NCBI GenBank assembly: GCA_017983675.1
Contig: JAGOAZ010000006.1
Location: 100,274-164,273 of the forward strand
Source of the DNA: Fluviicola sp.
Lineage (GTDB): Bacteria > Bacteroidota > Bacteroidia > Flavobacteriales_D > Crocinitomicaceae
Direction: 5' to 3'
Length of the DNA: 64,000 nucleotides
Below, piece by piece: positions 8,460 through 17,462 of the stretch; positions within the stretch are counted from its first letter, which is position 1, and the number at the start of each line of letters is the position of its first letter. The notes beneath the pieces were generated by a model that saw nothing but the letters and a program-made list of their open reading frames with translations, did no database searches and was not told the DNA's origin. Position numbers and translations under genes: made by a program.

Positions 8460-9040
8460 AAACAACATTACTCATCATCGGATTATGCGCCTTGAACCTT
8501 GGATTTGGTCAAGATACTGATTTATATTTACCAGAAGAACCTTCAAATAGCTCACGAAACGCTTCCAAAGAATTGGGATTTGAATTTGCTTTTCACGCAT
8601 CTAATCTGGGTGGAACAGTTGGTGGTGCAATGAAACTAGCGTTTATCAATGAAAATAATTTTGTTGTAGGCCCTAGTATCCGTTTACAGCGTAATTGGTA
8701 CAACAACCTAGGTTTAAAAACAAATTGGTCAATTTATGGTGGTGGTGTTTTTGCTCATTACCGTATGTACGAATATTTGTTTGCAGGCGCTGAGTTCGAA
8801 TTGCTTTCCACTCCATTTAACAATGGATATTTGCCAGCAAACCGCACATGGGCACCTACCCTCCTTGTTGGCGCAGGTTTTTCGCGTGCATTTTCAGACA
8901 ATTTCCGATTGAACGCAGGTATTATGTACGATGTCATCAACAGCACCAACAGTCCTTTCCGTCAAGGATATTTCATGCGTAAAGAAAACGGCGCATATAT
9001 TCCTGTGATTTATCGCATCGCATTTTTTATTCCGATATAA
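8456..9040 (+). CDS. Small outer-membrane beta-barrel-like protein
   Basis: The 194-residue protein has an N-terminal signal peptide (LIIGLCALNLGFGQ) and a mature region of alternating hydrophobic/aromatic stretches rich in Gly and Asn (GPSIRLQRNWYNNLG, FAGAEFELLSTPF, YDVINSTNSPFRQGYF). It ends in Phe-Ile-Pro-Ile after YRIAFF, consistent with a small outer-membrane barrel. No enzymatic motif is seen. The ATG overlaps the stop of the hydrolase gene (ATGA), so translation is probably coupled. Function unknown. Confidence 0.7.
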   Translation: MKTTLLIIGLCALNLGFGQDTDLYLPEEPSNSSRNASKELGFEFAFHASNLGGTVGGAMKLAFINENNFVVGPSIRLQRNWYNNLGLKTNWSIYGGGVFAHYRMYEYLFAGAEFELLSTPFNNGYLPANRTWAPTLLVGAGFSRAFSDNFRLNAGIMYDVINSTNSPFRQGYFMRKENGAYIPVIYRIAFFIPI

Positions 9041-9045
9041 ATCAA

Positions 9046-9786
9046 TTATTGATTTTCACAAAATCTATCTTTTACCCAATTTTTCGGATTGTTTTCAATA
9101 TATTTTTGAATGTTTTTATAGGACCAATCATTTCGAATGATGTGATCATAAAAACGTGTTTGCCAACCAAAATCAGTTGTGATTTTTCGAATTTCAAACG
9201 AACAACGTCCTTTGTACCACCTTATAATTCGAGAAATGTTTTCATGAAACATTGGATTCATTTCGCCCGCAAAACCTCCGTTATTATTTGATTTAATTGT
9301 TGTTTTTGTGTGAAATGAATTGGATGCGTTGGCGTTGGATTCATTGGATGCGTTGGATGCGTTGGCGTTGGATGCGTTGGCGTTGGATGCGTTGGATGCG
9401 TTGGCGTTGGATGCGTTGGCGTTGGATGCGTTGGATGCGTTGGATGCGTTGGATTCACGTAGAGACGCGATTAATCGCGTCTCTACGTGAATCCCCGAAT
9501 GAAAATCTGATTTTGTTTTATTAATAATAATTATTCCATGAATATGATTGGGCATTACAACAAATCGATCCAATTCAACATTTGAAAAATGTTTTGGAAT
9601 TTCAAACCAAATTTTTTCGGCAATGAAACCTATTTCATTTAATTGTATTTTTTCATGTAACCCTTCTCCAAAAAAACAAACACGGTTTTTTGTGCAAATT
9701 GTGATAAAATATGCGCCATTACTGCCATAATCCCAATTTTGTAATCTTGCAGATTCAATTCGGTATGTGTTTTTAAATTTTGCCAT
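9046..9786 (-). CDS. REP-associated tyrosine transposase (RAYT / Y1 HUH-type), with in-frame repeat insertion
   Basis: The 246-residue protein has the IS200-like Y1 transposase layout seen in RAYT proteins: YFITICTKNRVCFFGE, the metal-binding HUH motif MPNHIHGII, and WQTRFYDHIIRN with the presumed catalytic tyrosine. The tail NPKNWVKDRFCENQ is typical of Bacteroidetes members. These enzymes nick and mobilise short palindromic (REP) elements. Between the HUH motif and GGFAGEMNPMF lies an unusual insert. A perfect 44-bp palindrome is read as HVETRLIASLRES, followed by a run of Asn-Ala-Ser units encoded by 9- and 6-bp tandem repeats. The frame stays open across the insert, so the protein may still be active. 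No second transposase gene or clear IS ends were seen, so this is probably a domesticated, single-copy type gene. Confidence 0.85.
   Translation of the reverse strand: MAKFKNTYRIESARLQNWDYGSNGAYFITICTKNRVCFFGEGLHEKIQLNEIGFIAEKIWFEIPKHFSNVELDRFVVMPNHIHGIIIINKTKSDFHSGIHVETRLIASLRESNASNASNASNANASNANASNASNANASNANASNASNESNANASNSFHTKTTIKSNNNGGFAGEMNPMFHENISRIIRWYKGRCSFEIRKITTDFGWQTRFYDHIIRNDWSYKNIQKYIENNPKNWVKDRFCENQ
9320..9450. repeat. Short tandem repeat tract (TTGGATGCG / TTGGCG units)
   Basis: About 130 bases are built from the 9-mer TTGGATGCG and the 6-mer TTGGCG in mixed order, often as 15-bp compound units. On the minus strand they encode Asn-Ala-Ser and Asn-Ala within the transposase gene. 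All units are multiples of three, so copy-number changes keep the frame. Confidence 0.9.
9451..9494. repeat. Perfect 44-bp palindrome (REP-like) inside the RAYT gene
   Basis: Two 22-base arms match without mismatch around a central TTAA; the arm begins GGATTCACGTAGAGACGCGA. It can fold into a long hairpin on either strand. Its location inside a Y1 transposase gene makes it a good candidate for the REP element recognised by that enzyme. Confidence 0.9.
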
Positions 9787-9931
9787 TTGTAGATTTATTT
9801 TATGAGGTAGATGAATAAATTGTACGTCAAAATAGAACGTGATTTATTATTAAGATACGATAAAACATGATAATGGCAAAAAGGAATGTAGTAATGTGAT
9901 AAAAAAGGATCGATATAATGTGTTTTTTTGC

Positions 9932-9964
9932 AACAAAAAAAAACCGCACTTTTCAGCGCGGTTT
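9932..9964 (-). terminator. Intrinsic terminator of the FKBP operon
   Basis: On the minus strand AAACCGC and GCGGTTT pair around a ten-base loop and are followed by a run of nine T residues. It lies 25 bases after the stop of the FKBP lipoprotein gene. Confidence 0.85.
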
Positions 9965-9989
9965 CGTATTGTTATATTCACAAAATATT

Positions 9990-10910
9990 TTATTTCAAAC
10001 TTCCTGATTTACCGCAATCGATTAATTCGATGTAGAAGACCAATGTTGAAAAAGGTGGAATAGACGGATCAGGTGATTGTGCACCGTATCCCATAGTTTG
10101 TGGAACATACAATTTGTATTTCCCTCCCTTTTTCATGTATGGAAAACCAACCGTCCATCCTGCAACTACTTCGCTCAAATTAAAAATTGGAACTTTCGGA
10201 TTTGCTAAAGAAGATTGTATGGTATCTCCTTCGTGATTCATTAGTACATAATGTGCTTTAACATCATCTGAGATAGCAGGTGAACCGCCTTTTCCAGCTT
10301 GAATCGTTTCTAAAAAGATGCCTTGAGGCAATTCTTGAACACCTTTGATTTGCTTCACTTTTGCAAAGAATTTTTCTTCGCGTTGTTCCACTTGCACCAT
10401 GATGCGTTGGTTTACTTTTGCCATGAAATCACCGACCAATTTTTGTTTGGTTGTTTCGGGCAATAACGTATCTTTTTTATTCAACGCCAATTCAAAACCA
10501 TAACGTACATATTTCAAGTCAAATTCTTGAATCGATTGCGCACGCTCCCAGCCAGAATTAAAAACGGATCCCAATAATTTTCCAATGCAATTAGAAGCCG
10601 TTTTTGTGTGTGATTCATCCATGACATTATTTCCTGGAGCATACAACTTTTGAAGTTCTGCTTCACACATCGGGTCGTATGCTTTTGGATTTGCTAAACC
10701 AATTTCAAAACCTTTCACCAATTCTTCTTTGTTGTACTTTGAGAAATTAGGGTCTTTGATGATTTGTTGCGCATGATCAGCACCAATCAAATAAGAAATT
10801 TGTTGTTTCAACGATGTTAATGGCAATGCCTCCGAATCGGTTGCGCTTTCAGAACATGAAAAGAATGTCAAAGCCGCAACACAGAAAACAAGTAACTGTT
10901 TGAATTTCAT
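9990..10910 (-). CDS. FKBP-type peptidyl-prolyl isomerase, lipoprotein
   Basis: The 306-residue protein has a lipoprotein signal (LLVFCVAALTFFSCSES), so it is anchored by an N-terminal Cys and acts in the periplasm. An FkpA/Mip-like helical region follows (about residues 30-190; SYLIGADHAQQI, GFEIGLANPKAYD), then a C-terminal FKBP domain (about residues 200-305; VKAHYVLMNHEGD, FNLSEVVAGWTVGFPYMKKG, YVPQTMGYGAQ). The FKBP pocket is somewhat diverged. It should assist folding of exported proteins. I chose the ATG at 10910, which follows the upstream stop by one base; a TTG at 10922 would lie inside the upstream gene. It forms a two-gene operon with the cytosolic-type FKBP upstream. Confidence 0.85.
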   Translation of the reverse strand: MKFKQLLVFCVAALTFFSCSESATDSEALPLTSLKQQISYLIGADHAQQIIKDPNFSKYNKEELVKGFEIGLANPKAYDPMCEAELQKLYAPGNNVMDESHTKTASNCIGKLLGSVFNSGWERAQSIQEFDLKYVRYGFELALNKKDTLLPETTKQKLVGDFMAKVNQRIMVQVEQREEKFFAKVKQIKGVQELPQGIFLETIQAGKGGSPAISDDVKAHYVLMNHEGDTIQSSLANPKVPIFNLSEVVAGWTVGFPYMKKGGKYKLYVPQTMGYGAQSPDPSIPPFSTLVFYIELIDCGKSGSLK

Positions 10911-10911
10911 C

Positions 10912-11514
10912 TTATGCTTCAATTGAAATTAATTCAACATCAAAGATCAAAGCCATAAACGGTTTGATAGCTCCACCAGGATGTGGTTGAGCTCCGTAAG
11001 CTAAATCTTGCGGAATGTATAAACGGTATTTTGAACCTACAGGCATTAATTGTAATGCTTCTGTCCATCCTTTGATTACTTGATGAACACCAAATGTTGC
11101 AGGCATTCCACGTGATACTGAACTATCGAAAACAGTTCCATCGATTAATGTTCCGTGGTAATGAACTTTTACCGTATCCGTTGCAACTGGTTTCGCACCA
11201 TTTCCAGCTTCAATAATTTCGTATTGTAAACCAGATGCAGTTGTCTGAACACCTTCTTTTTTAGCGTTTTCAGCTAAAAATGCTTCACCTTCTGCTTTGT
11301 AAACTTCAAATTTAGAAGCTGTGACATCTTGCAAATATGCTTGAATGATTCCGTTTGCTTCTTCTGGTGTGTATTTACTTGTTTCTCCATTGAAAACAGC
11401 AGCAATTGCTTCTGCCATTACAGTTGGGTTAATTCCTCCCAATTCTTGTTGCATCAAACTATCTGCAACACTCAATCCGATGCAGTAACTAACTGCGTTA
11501 ATATCTTGTGACAT
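10912..11514 (-). CDS. FKBP-type peptidyl-prolyl cis-trans isomerase (FklB-like)
   Basis: The 200-residue protein has an N-terminal Mip/FkpA-type dimerisation segment (VSYCIGLSVADSL, FNGETSKYTPEEAN) and a C-terminal FKBP domain with well-kept active-site sequence (VHYHGTLIDGTVFDSS, VIKGWTEALQLMPVGSKY, YIPQDLAYG). It lacks a signal peptide, in contrast to the lipoprotein FKBP that follows one base later. The pair therefore probably serves the cytoplasm and periplasm respectively. A -7 box TATCTTTG lies 17-24 bases upstream of the ATG. Confidence 0.9.
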   Translation of the reverse strand: MSQDINAVSYCIGLSVADSLMQQELGGINPTVMAEAIAAVFNGETSKYTPEEANGIIQAYLQDVTASKFEVYKAEGEAFLAENAKKEGVQTTASGLQYEIIEAGNGAKPVATDTVKVHYHGTLIDGTVFDSSVSRGMPATFGVHQVIKGWTEALQLMPVGSKYRLYIPQDLAYGAQPHPGGAIKPFMALIFDVELISIEA

Positions 11515-11530
11515 GTATAAAATTTTGCCA

Positions 11531-11538
11531 CAAAGATA
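11531..11538 (-). promoter_or_regulatory. -7 promoter box for the FKBP operon
   Basis: TATCTTTG on the minus strand fits TAnnTTTG exactly and lies 17 bases upstream of the ATG at 11514. A properly spaced -33 TTG was not found. Confidence 0.5.
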
Positions 11539-11582
11539 CGATTATAAATTGGGTGAAGAAAGTTGAAAAACGTCAAAAATGG

Positions 11583-13007
11583 TTAACATTCTGAAATGTT
11601 CACAGGGATATTCGTTGCTAAACCACCGTCAGAAGTTTCCTTGTATTTTTGATTCATATCCATCGCTGTTTCCCACATGGTTTTAATAACACCATCTAAG
11701 GAAACTTTTGCCGAACCTGGATTTCCTTGTAACGCCAATTGACAAGCAGTAATTGCTTTTATTGCACCCATCGTATTGCGTTCAATGCATGGAATTTGCA
11801 CCAATCCGCCAATTGGATCACAAGTTAGGCCTAAATGATGTTCCATTGCAATTTCAGCGGCCATCATCGCTTGTTCTGGATTTCCACCCAAACATTCTGT
11901 TAAAGCAGCAGCAGCCATCGAAGACGAAACACCAATTTCAGCTTGACATCCGCCCATCGCAGCAGAAATTGTAGAACGTTTTTTGAAAATACTACCGATT
12001 TCAGCAGCAACTGTCATGAATTTAACAATGCTTTTCTCGTCAGAACCACCTGCAAAACAAATGTAATAGAGCAACACGGCTGGAATAACTCCCGCCGCAC
12101 CGTTTGTTGGAGCAGTTACTACACGGCCAAATGATGCGTTTTCTTCATTGACCGCTAACGCGAAACAACTTACCCAATTCAATGTGTTTTGGAACATGTT
12201 ACTTCCCGTTTGAATTTGCTCCAAAAAGTCGTGCGAATCTTTGCATGAAATTCCGTTCAACAATTTACGGCTCATTTCTGCTGCGCGTCGTTTTACGTTT
12301 AATCCACCAGGAAGAATCCCTTCCGTCGTTACTCCTCTATAAACACATTCCCGCATGACATCCCAGATTGCTAAACAACCAGCAATTGTTTCTTCTTTTG
12401 AACGCCAAGACAATTCGTTTTTTAGCACAATATCTGCAATAGAAGCGTTTTCTTCTTCGCACCAGCGCTTTAAGTCAGCTGCAGATTCAATCGGATAAGG
12501 CAATTGTTTTTGGTCAATTGAAAAGTTAATTTCTTCTCCTTCTTTGACTACAAAACCACCACCAACGGAATAATAGGTTTCGGATAATTCCGAATCATTC
12601 ATGAAAGTAACCGTTAAAGTCATTGCATTTGGATGTCCTGGTAACGATTCATTCATGTGAAATAACAAATCAGATTCCGAATCAAATGAAATCACGTGCT
12701 CGCTATTGATATTCAAGGTCTTTGTCGCATGAATATGTGCAATTTTTGAATCGATTGTATGAACAGGAATTGTCACTGGATCTTCGCCAGACAATCCCAA
12801 AAGCACAGCAATATCTGTTCCGTGACCTTTTCCAGTTTTAGCAAGCGAACCAAATAAATCAACTTTTAAGCGTTTGATTTCTTGTATTCCTGGTGATTTT
12901 ATGTATTGGTGAATAAATTGTTGCGCAGCACGCCAAGGTCCCATTGTATGCGAACTTGATGGTCCAACACCAATCTTAAAAATATCAAAAACACTTATTT
13001 GTTCCAT
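11583..13007 (-). CDS. sdaA: L-serine ammonia-lyase (iron-sulfur type)
   Basis: The 474-residue single-chain enzyme deaminates L-serine to pyruvate and ammonia. The beta domain begins [20 protein letters not shown]. The alpha domain has [17 protein letters not shown], the cysteine in [27 protein letters not shown] and [16 protein letters not shown], which supply the ligands of the 4Fe-4S cluster. The start at 13007 (MEQISVF) matches the family; the frame extends upstream only by 13 unrelated residues. It stands alone, with about 110 bases to the next gene on the same strand. Confidence 0.92.
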   Translation of the reverse strand: MEQISVFDIFKIGVGPSSSHTMGPWRAAQQFIHQYIKSPGIQEIKRLKVDLFGSLAKTGKGHGTDIAVLLGLSGEDPVTIPVHTIDSKIAHIHATKTLNINSEHVISFDSESDLLFHMNESLPGHPNAMTLTVTFMNDSELSETYYSVGGGFVVKEGEEINFSIDQKQLPYPIESAADLKRWCEEENASIADIVLKNELSWRSKEETIAGCLAIWDVMRECVYRGVTTEGILPGGLNVKRRAAEMSRKLLNGISCKDSHDFLEQIQTGSNMFQNTLNWVSCFALAVNEENASFGRVVTAPTNGAAGVIPAVLLYYICFAGGSDEKSIVKFMTVAAEIGSIFKKRSTISAAMGGCQAEIGVSSSMAAAALTECLGGNPEQAMMAAEIAMEHHLGLTCDPIGGLVQIPCIERNTMGAIKAITACQLALQGNPGSAKVSLDGVIKTMWETAMDMNQKYKETSDGGLATNIPVNISEC

Positions 13008-13116
13008 GTTTGGGGTGTAATGTAAATAGCAAGTACAAGGATACAAAAAGAAAGCCGGATTCAGCTTTATTGCAGGATTGTTTTTATTAAAAATTGATTT
13101 TTGAAAAGTTGTTGTT

Positions 13117-13881
13117 TCAACGTACGAAAACCCAATTCGTTGCGTCGCTTAATGCTTCGTTGAATTGATAACCATCTACCTGAAACAACTTTAATTCATC
13201 GGGAGAAGTTAACTCGTTTTCCAAGATATAGCGTGCCATTTTTCCACGTGCATTCTTTGCATACATCATGACCACTTTGTATTCTCCACCTTTGAATTCT
13301 TTGAATACTGGCGTGATAACTGTTCGTTTCAATTGTTTGAACGGAATAACTTTTGCATATTCGGTCGAAGCTAAATTCACTATAACCTCTGTTTTATCCG
13401 TTTCTTTTTCCAAAGCTTTCAAAATTTTCAATCCCCAGAACTGATACAAATTGGTTGCTTTATCTGAAATAGTCCATTTGGTTCCCATTTCAAGGCGGTA
13501 AGGAAAAATCAAATCAAATGGTTTTAAGATTCCATACAATCCTGATAAAATACGCAATGAACCTTGTGCTTTGCTTAAAACTTCATCCGACAATTCGCTC
13601 ATTGCCAAACCGCGATAAACTTCACCTGTAAATAAAAAAGCCGCTGGTTTTACACATGCTGAAGGTTTTTCAGAAAGGTACCAATCTTTGAACCGATTGA
13701 CATTTAATTCAGCAATATCTTTCGATACATGCATCATTTCCATCAAATCCTTCGCTTTTTTCTTTTTTAATTTCACCACCAACGATTTCGATTCTTTCGC
13801 AAAAAGCGGAAAAGTATAATTGAATTCGGGGAACTGAACATCCTCGTTGATTGATTTCGCAGGAGAAATTAAAATTTTCAT
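13117..13881 (-). CDS. yaaA: YaaA family peroxide-stress protein
   Basis: The 254-residue protein begins [11 protein letters not shown], the hallmark of the YaaA (DUF328) family. It contains the other conserved blocks: [25 protein letters not shown], and a C-terminal [15 protein letters not shown] stretch. In E. coli YaaA lowers intracellular free iron during hydrogen-peroxide stress and can bind DNA. The length is normal for the family. It lies 20 bases downstream of the L-2-hydroxyglutarate oxidase gene, so the two are probably co-transcribed. Confidence 0.9.
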   Translation of the reverse strand: MKILISPAKSINEDVQFPEFNYTFPLFAKESKSLVVKLKKKKAKDLMEMMHVSKDIAELNVNRFKDWYLSEKPSACVKPAAFLFTGEVYRGLAMSELSDEVLSKAQGSLRILSGLYGILKPFDLIFPYRLEMGTKWTISDKATNLYQFWGLKILKALEKETDKTEVIVNLASTEYAKVIPFKQLKRTVITPVFKEFKGGEYKVVMMYAKNARGKMARYILENELTSPDELKLFQVDGYQFNEALSDATNWVFVR

Positions 13882-13901
13882 AAAAGACGACTAAAACCGT
13901 T

Positions 13902-15113
13902 TTATTTTAAGTTGAAATGTTTTTCTGCTTCGTCAGCTATTTGTCCACCAATTGCAAGCGATGCAGTAGCTGCTGGAGAAGGCGCATTCAACACGTGAAT
14001 GGAATTCGCATGGTATTCGAAACGGAAATCGTCGCGTGTATCACCGTCCTCAGCCAACAACAATGCTCTTACCCCTGCTCGACCTGGATGAATATCGTCC
14101 ATCGTTAATGAAGGAATAATGCGTTGTAAGGTTTTCAAGAACAAACGTTTCGAGAATGCGCGACGGTATTCGTCAATTCCAAATTTCATGTTTTTGAAAA
14201 ACAATTTCCATGTTCCTTTGTAGGTCAAAGCATCATAGGTATCGCGCAATGAGAAATCTGTTTTTCCATAACCTTCGCGCTTGAATGTAAAGACAGCATT
14301 TGGTCCACATTCAATTTCTCCATCGGTCATACGCGTAAAATGAACGCCTAAGAATGGGAAATCTGGATTGGGAACTGGATAGATTAAGTTTTTTACTTTG
14401 TGTTTCGCTTCTGGAGTTAATTCATAATAATCACCACGGAAACCAACAACTTGCTCTTTCAATTTCACACCATCTTTACGTGCCAATCTATCTGCTTGTA
14501 ATCCGCCACAGAAAATCAAATAACGTGCTTCAACTTTTCCTTTATTTGTAACGATAGTCGTATTTAATTCCGAGCGCTCAATGGCAATAACTTCGTGATT
14601 TAATTTCAGTTCACTTTTTGGCTGCATGGAAAGTGCAATTTCTGCCATTTTTTCGGTTGCTCCTCTGAAATCAATAATTCCTGTACATGGCACCCAAATC
14701 CCTCCGATACTTTGAACAAATGGTTCAATTTCTTGCACGCGCTTTGCATCAATCAATTCGATTCCTTCGGTATTATTTGCCAATCCATTTTGGAAAATTT
14801 TTTCCATATTCGGCAATTCCGATTTATCAGTTGCAACGACAACCTTTCCACAGACATCGTGAGCAATGTGGTGTTCTTTGGCAAACGCAACCAATTCATG
14901 TCTTCCTGCTACACAATTTTTCGCTTTTAACGAACCTGGTTTGTAGTATAAACCAGAATGTATAACACCCGAATTGTTTCCTGTTTGGTGATCGGCAAGT
15001 TTTCCTTCTTTTTCAATCAAAACAATTGATAAATCAGGATAACGCGTTTGTAATTTGTAAAATGTTGCAGCTCCAACAATTCCACCACCTATGATTGCAA
15101 TATCAAATGACAT
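13902..15113 (-). CDS. lhgO: L-2-hydroxyglutarate oxidase
   Basis: The 403-residue flavoprotein starts with the FAD-binding Rossmann motif IAIIGGGIVGAATFYKLQ and contains NNSGVIHSGLYYKPGSLKA, KNLIYPVPNPDFPFLGVHF and a C-terminal HVLNAPSPAATASLAIG, all typical of LhgO. The enzyme oxidises L-2-hydroxyglutarate to 2-oxoglutarate and passes electrons to oxygen or the quinone pool. A -7 box TATATTTG lies 16-23 bases upstream of the ATG, and the yaaA gene follows closely. Confidence 0.9.
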   Translation of the reverse strand: MSFDIAIIGGGIVGAATFYKLQTRYPDLSIVLIEKEGKLADHQTGNNSGVIHSGLYYKPGSLKAKNCVAGRHELVAFAKEHHIAHDVCGKVVVATDKSELPNMEKIFQNGLANNTEGIELIDAKRVQEIEPFVQSIGGIWVPCTGIIDFRGATEKMAEIALSMQPKSELKLNHEVIAIERSELNTTIVTNKGKVEARYLIFCGGLQADRLARKDGVKLKEQVVGFRGDYYELTPEAKHKVKNLIYPVPNPDFPFLGVHFTRMTDGEIECGPNAVFTFKREGYGKTDFSLRDTYDALTYKGTWKLFFKNMKFGIDEYRRAFSKRLFLKTLQRIIPSLTMDDIHPGRAGVRALLLAEDGDTRDDFRFEYHANSIHVLNAPSPAATASLAIGGQIADEAEKHFNLK

Positions 15114-15128
15114 GTCGCTTTTTTTTCA

Positions 15129-15136
15129 CAAATATA
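15129..15136 (-). promoter_or_regulatory. -7 promoter box for lhgO-yaaA
   Basis: TATATTTG on the minus strand matches TAnnTTTG exactly, 16 bases before the lhgO ATG. A TTG lies 24 bases further upstream, slightly beyond usual spacing. Confidence 0.5.
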
Positions 15137-15276
15137 CACATTAAGGAGGTGTCACTTCATCAATTTCATAGTGAAATTTCGTTGCTTTTTAAGAGACGTT
15201 TAACTTCGATTATAAATTGTTTGTCGAAATTAGCGGTAAGCAAACAGTTTGATTATTTTAAATCAGTTAATTAGCG

Positions 15277-15284
15277 TATCTTTG
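15277..15284 (+). promoter_or_regulatory. -7 promoter box for the cold-shock gene
   Basis: TATCTTTG followed by CA is a textbook Bacteroidetes -7 element, 34 bases before the ATG at 15319. A TTTG at 15248-15251 is 25 bases upstream, a little wider than usual. Confidence 0.55.
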
Positions 15285-15318
15285 CACTGCGAATAGTCGC
15301 TTTACACAAGAATTATGA

Positions 15319-15765
15319 ATGGCCAGATCCCAAGAGACCTTTAATAAAAAGGAAAAAGAAAACCAAAAGGCAAAAAAACGCAAAGAAAAAGCGATTAAAA
15401 AAGAAGAAAGAAAATCGACATCAGGAAAAAAATCGCTTGATGAAATGATGGCTTACGTTGACGAAAACGGCAACATCGTTGCTGCTCCGCCAGATCCAAG
15501 CAAACGTACTGAAATAAACGAAGAAGATATTCAAATTGGAGTTGCAAAAAGAGAAGATATCATTCCTGAAATCATGACAGGTAAAGTTTCTTTTTTCAAC
15601 GATTCAAAAGGTTACGGTTTTATCAAAGATGATTCAAATGGCGAAAGTTACTTTGTACACATCAATGGAATGACTGAAGCAATCAAAGAAAACGACAAAG
15701 TGACGTTCGATATTCAAAAAGGACAAAAAGGTTGGAATGCAATCAATGTGAAGTTGATTAAATAA
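15319..15765 (+). CDS. Cold-shock domain protein with basic N-terminal extension
   Basis: The 148-residue protein has a Lys/Glu-rich N-terminal extension of about 85 residues (e.g. KKEKENQKAKKRKEKAIKKE) and a C-terminal cold-shock domain. The domain keeps the RNP1-like GKVSFFNDSKGYGFI and a diverged RNP2 (ESYFVHING). Such proteins bind single-stranded RNA and act as RNA chaperones. The extended form is common in Bacteroidetes. The basic tail probably adds non-specific RNA affinity. A strong -7 box lies upstream and a clear terminator downstream, so the gene is monocistronic. Confidence 0.88.
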   Translation: MARSQETFNKKEKENQKAKKRKEKAIKKEERKSTSGKKSLDEMMAYVDENGNIVAAPPDPSKRTEINEEDIQIGVAKREDIIPEIMTGKVSFFNDSKGYGFIKDDSNGESYFVHINGMTEAIKENDKVTFDIQKGQKGWNAINVKLIK

Positions 15766-15787
15766 GCAAACTACTCAAGATATAGCG

Positions 15788-15819
15788 GTCCGGATGATTT
15801 TTCATTCGGACTTTTTTTT
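15788..15819 (+). terminator. Intrinsic terminator of the cold-shock gene
   Basis: GTCCGGATGA and TCATTCGGAC form a ten-pair stem (one G-U) with a four-T loop, followed by eight T residues. Confidence 0.9.
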
Positions 15820-15864
15820 ACCTAATTTGTTGCCATTTCAATCATCATTCGTAGTTTCGTTCTT

Positions 15865-16977
15865 ATGAAAAACCAACAACTTTTTTTTTCAAACTTAAAC
15901 GGCTTGCGCTTTTTAGGTGCACTACTTGTTTTTGTTTTTCATGTTTTCAGTTTAAACCGAGAAATATGGGGCGTTTTTTTTAACGACACAACTTTTCAAT
16001 TCATCTTCAAACTAACCAATCATGGTCACATCGGTGTTAGTTTGTTTTTTGTTTTAAGCGGTTTTTTAATTACTTACTTATTTCTCCAAGAACTAAAATC
16101 GTCAGGAAAAATAAACCTCATTCATTTCTTATTTCGCCGAATATTACGCATTTGGCCGCTTTACTTTTTAGTCAGCATTTTTGGATTCTTCCTTTTTCCT
16201 CAATTGCCTTATGGCATCACAACCGTTCACGAGTTTTGGCGTTTCGCCTTGTTTTTATCCAATTTTGATGAAATCTATGTCGGATTGAATGACAAAATTA
16301 ATTTCTTAACGACAACTTGGTCGATCAGTGTGGAAGAACAATTCTATTATGCTTGGGTAATTGTGATGGGGATAATTCGATTCAAAAAGAACCGCGACTT
16401 TGCTTGGTTTTTCATTGCCCTGATAATCGCTTCAATCGTGTTTCGGGCTTTTCATACTTCAAACGATCGTGTGTTGTATTACCATACACTAGCATTGATT
16501 TCTGATTTAGCTATTGGTGGATTGATCGCAATTTGGGCGTTTTCAGGAAAAGCGAAAGCGATTATTAACCGGTTTTCAAGGATTCAATTACTACTCGTCT
16601 ATGGTTTTGGATTAGCAATCATTTTACTTGAAAACAAATTGAAAGCACCACTTTGGATAATCTTTCAACGTTTGTTTCATGGCTTATTTTTTGCATTCAT
16701 TTTACTCGAACAAGTCTATTCCGTTCATTCCTTTTGGAAAGCAGATCGCATTATTGGATTTGAAAAAAGTGGTCGTTTGACGTATGGCTTCTATTTGTAT
16801 CACACAATCGTAATTTATTATTGTGCTCAACTGTTCGATAGCTCTGGCTGGACTTCACATATCGGTCATTTTTTAAGTTATGTTGTCGTTGTTTTCGGAT
16901 TAACTTACAGTGTATCTTGGTTGAGTTTTCATTATTTTGAGCGTCCAATTCTGAACTTAAAAAACAAATTTCGATGA
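15865..16977 (+). CDS. Acyltransferase 3 family membrane protein (OafA/YrhL-like)
   Basis: The 370-residue protein has about ten hydrophobic segments and the hallmarks of family 3 acyltransferases: NGLRFLGALLVFVFHVF at the start with the catalytic-type histidine, HIGVSLFFVLSGFLITYLF, FRRILRIWPLYF, and TTWSISVEEQFYYAW. Members transfer acetyl or other acyl groups to sugars of O-antigen, exopolysaccharide or lipids across the inner membrane. It is followed by a GNAT gene with a four-base overlap. The acceptor cannot be predicted. Confidence 0.9.
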   Translation: MKNQQLFFSNLNGLRFLGALLVFVFHVFSLNREIWGVFFNDTTFQFIFKLTNHGHIGVSLFFVLSGFLITYLFLQELKSSGKINLIHFLFRRILRIWPLYFLVSIFGFFLFPQLPYGITTVHEFWRFALFLSNFDEIYVGLNDKINFLTTTWSISVEEQFYYAWVIVMGIIRFKKNRDFAWFFIALIIASIVFRAFHTSNDRVLYYHTLALISDLAIGGLIAIWAFSGKAKAIINRFSRIQLLLVYGFGLAIILLENKLKAPLWIIFQRLFHGLFFAFILLEQVYSVHSFWKADRIIGFEKSGRLTYGFYLYHTIVIYYCAQLFDSSGWTSHIGHFLSYVVVVFGLTYSVSWLSFHYFERPILNLKNKFR

Positions 16978-17462
16978 CCGACCAAGTACTCATTCGACCA
17001 ATACAAGCTGCAGATAATGCCGAAATTGCTCGTATTATAAAATCAGTGTTGACTGAATTTGGAGCAAACAAACCTGGAACTGTCTTTACCGACCCTACAA
17101 CAGATCAGTTATTTGAACTTTTTCAATCGCCAAATTCAAGCTATTTTATTGCACTTGAAAACGATAAAATGATTGGTGGATGTGGGATTTTTCCAACAAA
17201 AGGTTTACCAGCAGGTTGTGTCGAATTAGTTAAACTATATATTACTGCTGAATGGCGGGGAAAAGGAATAGGTTACCAATTAATGGAGAAATGTATCGCA
17301 CATGCACAAGCTTTAAATTTCAAAGAAATCTATTTGGAAACACTACCTGAGTTGCACATTGCTGTGGGATTGTATGAGAATATGGGGTTCCAATATTTAG
17401 AGCAACCTTATGGTGATTCTGGACATTTTGCTTGTGATTTATGGCTTTCAAAGAAAATTTAA
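16974..17462 (+). CDS. GNAT family N-acetyltransferase
   Basis: The 162-residue protein has the GNAT fold. An N-terminal IRPIQAADNAEIARII leads to a central beta strand and the acetyl-CoA pyrophosphate loop ITAEWRGKGIGYQLMEKC (Q/RxxGxG/A type), then IYLETLPELHIAVGLYENMGF. The acceptor is unknown. It overlaps the upstream acyltransferase gene (ATGA) and its end overlaps the convergent transporter gene by four bases. Confidence 0.85.
   Translation: MTDQVLIRPIQAADNAEIARIIKSVLTEFGANKPGTVFTDPTTDQLFELFQSPNSSYFIALENDKMIGGCGIFPTKGLPAGCVELVKLYITAEWRGKGIGYQLMEKCIAHAQALNFKEIYLETLPELHIAVGLYENMGFQYLEQPYGDSGHFACDLWLSKKI

Noticed and set aside
9320..9450. CRISPR-like repeat array
   Set aside because: Units are 6-15 bp and contiguous without spacers, and no cas genes are present.
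9297..9524. Plus-strand ORF made of Met-Arg-Trp repeats
   Set aside because: It is the antisense reading of the tandem repeat inside the RAYT gene, with no homology or promoter.
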